Source of the DNA: an uncultured Bacteroidota bacterium
GTDB taxonomy: Bacteria; Bacteroidota; Bacteroidia; Flavobacteriales; Flavobacteriaceae
Reading direction: 5' to 3'
Assembly (NCBI GenBank): GCA_902604715.1
Contig: CACLAD010000008.1
Span: 1-46,656 of the forward strand
DNA: 46,656 nt
Part shown: piece after piece, positions 44,474 through 46,656 of the stretch
How the letters are laid out: each line of letters begins with the position of its first letter
Numbering within the stretch: position 1 is the stretch's first letter
Position numbers and translations under genes: made by a program
The notes under the pieces: model-generated
Databases searched by the model: none
Told to the model about the DNA's origin: nothing
The model's input: only the letters and a program-made list of their open reading frames with translations

Positions 44474-45220
44474 ATGAAGGTTATTAGGTTCATTTTCTTA
44501 TCGTTTATTTTTCTTACCAGTTTTAATACTTTTTCTCACAATCCTGAAGATTTTATGATTGCTGAAATTGAACGGGGCCAAATGTATTTTGAAAATGAAG
44601 AAATCGCAGCCGAATACGGAGCTGCTCTAAAAAGACAAAGGATTCGGCGTTTGGCAGCCATGCCATTTTACAAAAAGTTTTACATTTTTGTCAAAGCTGG
44701 TTTTGAACATATTATTCCTCAGGGAATTGATCATATACTTTTTGTTCTTGGTCTATTTTTTTCATGTATTACATTTCGTGCACTCCTTTGGCAGGTAACC
44801 GCATTCACCGTGGCTCATAGTATAACTCTCATTCTCGCGGCTCAAGGTTTTGTTCAATTAAGGGGAGATATAGTTGAGGCAATTATTGCATTATCAATTG
44901 TTTGGGTAGCCGTAGAAAATGTCTTGTTCAAGCAGACAAGTAAATGGAGGTATTCAATAGTGTTTGCGTTTGGTTTGTTACATGGTCTTGGTTTTGCAGC
45001 TCTACTAACACAATATGGATTGCCAAAAGATAATTTTATTTCAATGCTATTAGCATTTAATATTGGAGTTGAATTTGGGCAATTGGCAGTTTTACTTTTA
45101 GCCTTTATTCTTATTAAATTAATTATGAAGAAAAACTGGTATAGTAATGAGATAAAAATACCAGCTTCTTTGATAATTGCTGCAATTGGTTTGTTTTGGT
45201 TTATTGAACGGATAATTTGA
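44474..45220 (+). CDS. HupE/UreJ family membrane protein
   Basis: This 248-aa protein has a signal-like N-terminus ('FIFLTSFNTFSHNP'), then a short acidic segment and six or so membrane helices. Family signatures are 'GIDHILFVLGLFF', 'FTVAHSITLILAA', 'FAFGLLHGLGFAALL' and 'FNIGVEFGQLAVLLLAF'. HupE/UreJ proteins are nickel permeases of hydrogenase or urease clusters, but no such cluster is here; Bacteroidota carry many stand-alone members of unknown function. It follows the M3 peptidase by 22 bases and may be co-transcribed. Confidence 0.9.
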   Translation: MKVIRFIFLSFIFLTSFNTFSHNPEDFMIAEIERGQMYFENEEIAAEYGAALKRQRIRRLAAMPFYKKFYIFVKAGFEHIIPQGIDHILFVLGLFFSCITFRALLWQVTAFTVAHSITLILAAQGFVQLRGDIVEAIIALSIVWVAVENVLFKQTSKWRYSIVFAFGLLHGLGFAALLTQYGLPKDNFISMLLAFNIGVEFGQLAVLLLAFILIKLIMKKNWYSNEIKIPASLIIAAIGLFWFIERII

Positions 45221-45342
45221 TAATAAATAACTGTATTTTTTTAATAACTAGACAATTATTTTAATTTAATTTTCTAAAACATTTTATAGTTTTGAGAAAG
45301 GATTGCTTAATGTTAAAGTTTGGTAAATTCTTAAAATTTATC

Positions 45343-45528
45343 TTAAACAAATATAAATTTTATGGTTGCAATCAAACCAATAAAGGCTATAAAGGCCAGT
45401 AAAACCCAAGCACTCCCTTTATAGTACTTTTTGTGAAGTTTAGCATCTTTTTTATATGCCATAAATAGTACAATAGAAAAACATATTGTAAATAATACTG
45501 CAAAAACTAATTGACCTTGTGAAAACAT
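45343..45528 (-). CDS. Small two-helix membrane protein (61 aa)
   Basis: This is a compact protein starting 'MFSQGQLVFAVLFTICFSIV', with helices at about 7-24 and 43-59 joined by a basic loop ('YKKDAKLHKKYYKG'). I recall similar about 60-aa proteins across Flavobacteriia with this loop, without known function. It is isolated: 122 bases from HupE on one side and divergent from the MazG-like gene on the other (42 bases). Confidence 0.75.
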   Translation of the reverse strand: MFSQGQLVFAVLFTICFSIVLFMAYKKDAKLHKKYYKGSAWVLLAFIAFIGLIATIKFIFV

Positions 45529-45570
45529 TTTTTTTTGCGAATCTAATAAATATTAAAATAATTTTATGTT

Positions 45571-45957
45571 ATGAAGGATAAAATATTAGCTGTTAAAGAA
45601 TTTCATAAAGCCTTTAAACTAGATTACCTAGACAAACCTAAAGCTGATTTGGGAATGGATAAAAATAAATTAAGATTTAATCTAATGAAGGAAGAAAACG
45701 AAGAATATTTAGAAGCCGCAAATAATAATGATATGGTTGAGGTTGCTGATGCACTCGGAGATATGCTTTATATTCTTTGCGGAACCATAATTGAACACGG
45801 TATGGAACATAAAATAGATGAAATCTTTAGAGAAATTCAAAATAGTAATATGAGCAAATTAGATGCTGATGGTAGTCCAATTTATCGTGAAGATGGAAAG
45901 GTTCTAAAAGGGCCTAATTATTTTAAACCTGATATTGAGGGAATATTAAATTCCTAA
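45571..45957 (+). CDS. MazG-like all-alpha NTP pyrophosphohydrolase
   Basis: This 128-aa protein has the metal-binding arrangement 'LMKEENEEYLEA' (ExxE-type) followed by 'MVEVADALGDMLYILCGTI' (ExxD). This is the MazG/HisE-like superfamily pattern that binds Mg2+ and splits NTPs to NMP and pyrophosphate. The C-terminal part ('LDADGSPIYREDGKVLKGPN') is typical of the phosphoribosyl-ATP pyrophosphohydrolase-like group seen in many bacteria and phages. A house-cleaning role is likely; the exact nucleotide is unknown. The stop overlaps the ilvE stop on the other strand by four bases. Confidence 0.9.
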   Translation: MKDKILAVKEFHKAFKLDYLDKPKADLGMDKNKLRFNLMKEENEEYLEAANNNDMVEVADALGDMLYILCGTIIEHGMEHKIDEIFREIQNSNMSKLDADGSPIYREDGKVLKGPNYFKPDIEGILNS

Positions 45958-46656
45958 ACTTTATACCTCCAACTATGATGATCTGCGAGTTGGTTGGTTT
46001 GAATCCCTACTAAATTTGACTTGAGCTTTTCTGCGTAAGAATTATCCAATACATTCAATTCAAATAATTCTCCTTTATGTTGAAAGGCATTAATTTGGCT
46101 TACTACTGCAGCTGTTCCTGCCCCAAAGATTTCTTTTAATGAACCGTTTTTAGCGGCATTTTTTAATTCGTCAACTTTCAGCTTTTTAATCTCCACATCA
46201 ATTCCAATATCCCTAGCAATTTGAATTAGACTTTTTCTGGTTACTCCGTCTAAAATTGTGTCAGTTGTAGGTGCAGTTATTAAAGTGTCATTAATTCTGA
46301 AGAAAATATTCATTGTACCGGCTTCTTCTAAATAATTATGCTCATTTGCATCGGTCCAAATAACTTGATCAAATCCTTCATCATTTGCAAGTTTGGTTGG
46401 ATAAAATTGGCCAGCATAATTCCCAGCAGCTTTAGCATAACCAACTCCACCTGAAGCAGCTCTACTAAATTTATCTGCGACAAGTACCTTTAATTTTTTC
46501 GTGTAGTATAGAGTTGCAGGAGCACAAATAATCATGAACTTATAGTTTTTGGAAGGAACAGCTTGAATAGCGTATTCATTTCCTATAACAAACGGTCTTA
46601 TATATAATGACCTTCCATCTCCATGCTTAACCCAATCCCTGTCAATATTTACTAAT
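45954..46656 (-). CDS. ilvE: Branched-chain amino acid aminotransferase (5' end outside window)
   Basis: It catalyses the last step of Val/Leu/Ile synthesis and the first step of their breakdown, PLP-dependent. The frame is open to the right edge, so the N-terminus is missing. About 233 residues are visible, starting 'LVNIDRDWVKHGDGRSLYIR'. The Met codon at 46533-46535 is internal, not the start. Signatures are 'GRSLYIRPFVIG', 'GGVGYAKAAGNYAG' with the PLP-binding Lys, 'EAGTMNIFF', 'TILDGVTRKSLIQIA' and 'FGAGTAAVVSQI'. This is the about 350-aa type II (eukaryote-like) BCAT form. Confidence 0.95.
   Translation of the reverse strand, partial: LVNIDRDWVKHGDGRSLYIRPFVIGNEYAIQAVPSKNYKFMIICAPATLYYTKKLKVLVADKFSRAASGGVGYAKAAGNYAGQFYPTKLANDEGFDQVIWTDANEHNYLEEAGTMNIFFRINDTLITAPTTDTILDGVTRKSLIQIARDIGIDVEIKKLKVDELKNAAKNGSLKEIFGAGTAAVVSQINAFQHKGELFELNVLDNSYAEKLKSNLVGIQTNQLADHHSWRYKV

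Noticed and set aside
44474-45220. Part of a hydrogenase or urease cluster because of HupE/UreJ
   Set aside because: No nickel enzyme or maturation genes are nearby, and stand-alone HupE-like proteins are common in Bacteroidota.
45272-45296. Hairpin CTAAAAC...GTTTTGAG between HupE and the 61-aa gene as a terminator
   Set aside because: AT-only with a bulge and no T-run directly after it; not distinguishable from background in this AT-rich DNA.

Overview
The window looks like a chromosomal segment from a low-GC, probably marine member of the Flavobacteriia (Bacteroidota). The evidence is indirect but consistent. There are Por/type IX secretion (T9SS) C-terminal sorting domains, an archaeal-type ProRS, a eukaryote-like type II glutamine synthetase and many Bacteroidota-specific families (DUF1599, DUF4293, DUF4920, DUF1684, BT_3928-like). 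Promoter matches fit the TTG-N17/19-TAnnTTTG consensus, and TTG/GTG starts are common with no clear Shine-Dalgarno sequences. No phage, IS element, CRISPR array or defence island was seen. No gene-free stretch exceeds about 270 bases.

Layout. 1-2659 (minus): a FadL/OmpP1-type outer-membrane protein, cut by the window edge, with an aromatic/Gly-rich lipoprotein upstream of it. 2677-4658 (plus): proS, tRNA-Glu and rpsT, with a repeat-decorated promoter before the tRNA. 4677-7156 (minus): rho with an exported alpha/beta hydrolase. 7341-10882: DUF4293, a phosphoesterase, truA and an ABC exporter. 10879-12528 (minus): folP-dacA (folate and c-di-AMP). 12611-16901 (plus): a tight five-gene unit, DUF1599, DoxX-like, orphan permease, tpiA and prmA. 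16882-18497 (minus): a metallo-beta-lactamase/double-rhodanese protein preceded by a previously unlisted 59-aa membrane protein. 18555-23459 (plus): a ParB/SerK-like protein, YbjQ, a 35-aa membrane peptide and a 1333-aa secreted FG-GAP/UnbV-haloperoxidase chimera. 23491-23564: tRNA-Arg(ACG) with a terminator.

24-31 kb is the most unusual region. A translationally coupled minus-strand set (plug-domain lipoprotein, S8 protease, SOUL protein) and the adjacent plus-strand endonuclease I contain three separate coding disruptions within 4.6 kb. These are a C7 frameshift in the protease, an in-frame TAA in SOUL, and an in-frame TGA that cuts the T9SS domain off the endonuclease. All three gene products carry export signals.

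31-46.6 kb is mostly housekeeping or conserved: a Ca/Na antiporter and glnA facing each other across a bidirectional terminator; purM-prfA-pyrF; a PqqB-like metallo-hydrolase; DUF4396; an exported amidohydrolase with an M14 peptidase; a DUF1684 lipoprotein; crcB; an M3 peptidase lipoprotein; HupE; a 61-aa membrane protein; a MazG-like pyrophosphohydrolase; and ilvE, cut by the window edge.

I found no clear-cut new defence or biosynthetic system. The best leads are the disrupted exoenzyme cluster, the haloperoxidase chimera, the plug-lipoprotein/protease/SOUL operon, and a SerK-like protein divergent from a persulfide-type sulfur enzyme.
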